A stretch of 5,573 bases of DNA from Actinomycetes bacterium. Its GTDB lineage: Bacteria; Actinomycetota; Actinomycetes; Actinomycetales; Cellulomonadaceae. The stretch spans positions 1 to 5,573 of the forward strand of contig JAFABT010000192.1 in the NCBI GenBank assembly GCA_023425905.1. The letters run 5' to 3'. Each line of letters opens with the position of its first letter. Within the stretch, counting starts at the first letter, position 1. Of this stretch, positions 5,095 to 5,573 are shown piece after piece. A model generated the notes under the pieces. The model was not told the DNA's origin and searched no databases. It saw only the letters and a program-made list of their open reading frames with translations. The position numbers and the translations under genes were made by a program.

Positions 5095-5167
5095 GCCGCG
5101 GCGGCGGCCGGGCGGTGAGGCCTCGAGGGATCGGGCCGCGGGCAGAGTCGGTAGCCCGCGCGCGGAC

Positions 5168-5573
5168 CTAGGAGTACTGCCAGAAGAACCCGACGGCGCC
5201 GATCGCGAGGACGACCCCCCGGAGCACGAGCACCGGAACCCGGCGCTGCGCCCAGCCGCGGTCGGCCAGGAGCCCGGCGAGGACGGCGGTGCCCGCGAGC
5301 AGGACGACGACGAGGACAGGACCGACGGCGCCGCCGCCGTCGAATGCGCCCTGCCACGCGAGCCAGACGAGGAACAGCCCGGCGGCAGCGGCGCCGGCGC
5401 CCGCGAGCGCGGCCCTGCGCACCCCCGGGGACGGGTGCGGCCGAAGAGCACGGTCGACCGGCAGCAGCAGGAGGAAGCCCACGAGCCCGCCCACGGGGAG
5501 GGTGAAGACGAGCGCGCTCGCCGCGCCCAGCAGCAGCCCGCCCACGTCCGAGGCCTCGCCCCCGCTCACGGAC
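5168..5573 (-). CDS. Small membrane protein, most upstream paralogue (probably 5'-truncated by window)
   Basis: The frame runs from a TAG stop at 5170-5168 to the window edge. A GTG at 5569 would give 133 residues, but there is no room to see a ribosome binding site and the frame stays open beyond it. Hydrophobic segments fall at about 11-35, 52-72, 82-101 and 111-130 of that version. LPVDRALRPHPSPGVRRAALAG (from residue 36) matches LPIERLTRR and its following helix in the full-length relative, and DRGWAQRRVPVLVLRGVVL (103-121) matches DSSWARRMRPVLVLACVVA. If it has the first segment of its relative, the true start is outside the window. Together with the two downstream genes it forms a tandem paralogous array on the minus strand. 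No known function is recognised. Confidence 0.65.
   Translation of the reverse strand, partial: SVSGGEASDVGGLLLGAASALVFTLPVGGLVGFLLLLPVDRALRPHPSPGVRRAALAGAGAAAAGLFLVWLAWQGAFDGGGAVGPVLVVVLLAGTAVLAGLLADRGWAQRRVPVLVLRGVVLAIGAVGFFWQYS

Noticed and set aside
5104..5139. GCGGCC (5104-5109) and GGCCGC (5134-5139) around the palindromes GAGGCCTC and CCTCGAGG, as a terminator for the upstream membrane-protein gene
   Set aside because: The loop is long, the sequence is GC-rich enough for chance pairing, no T-tract follows, and it is near the start of the next gene.
1..5573. Mobile element, CRISPR, tRNA, toxin-antitoxin or phage-defence system
   Set aside because: No transposase, integrase, spaced repeats, cloverleaf or defence motifs are seen, and composition is uniform throughout.

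Overview
The base composition (very high GC, G/C-ending codons, GTG starts, weak -35 boxes) and the gene content point to an actinobacterium, most likely in the Micrococcales/Cellulomonas-like range; the genus is inference, not shown by the sequence. No mobile element, CRISPR array, tRNA or rRNA is visible. The window looks like ordinary chromosome, apart from a well-formed riboswitch, an operator-flanked divergent pair and a tandem family of small membrane proteins.

Layout. (1) Bases 1-364, plus strand: the C-terminal end of an FAD-dependent ferredoxin/rubredoxin-type reductase, cut by the window edge. (2) Bases 425-2062, minus strand: a complete purH (AICAR transformylase / IMP cyclohydrolase), converging on the reductase with a hairpin between them. 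(3) Bases 2063-2289: the purH leader. It holds a clear ZTP (pfl-type) riboswitch aptamer at 2141-2220, a -10 box placed so that transcription would begin at the aptamer, a UCCG-loop hairpin, and a nine-base-pair anti-Shine-Dalgarno pairing that could hide the purH ribosome binding site. (4) Bases 2290-3030, minus strand: a TetR-family repressor. (5) Bases 3031-3154: a divergent control region with two related 15-bp inverted repeats, one touching the -35 box and one just after the expected start of transcription of the next gene. (6) Bases 3155-4153, plus strand: an atypical NAD(P)-binding Rossmann (extended-SDR-like) protein, the probable TetR target. (7) Bases 4143-5573, minus strand: three consecutive small membrane proteins that are recognisably paralogous. 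The middle copy lacks the N-terminal part, and the most upstream copy is probably cut by the window edge.

How the parts work together. PurH uses ZMP (AICAR monophosphate) and 10-formyl-tetrahydrofolate. ZMP and ZTP build up when the folate cofactor is short, and the aptamer in front of purH senses them, so the substrate of PurH should raise PurH synthesis. The TetR protein and the Rossmann protein look like a self-contained inducible pair with an unknown small-molecule inducer. The membrane-protein cluster has no recognised function.
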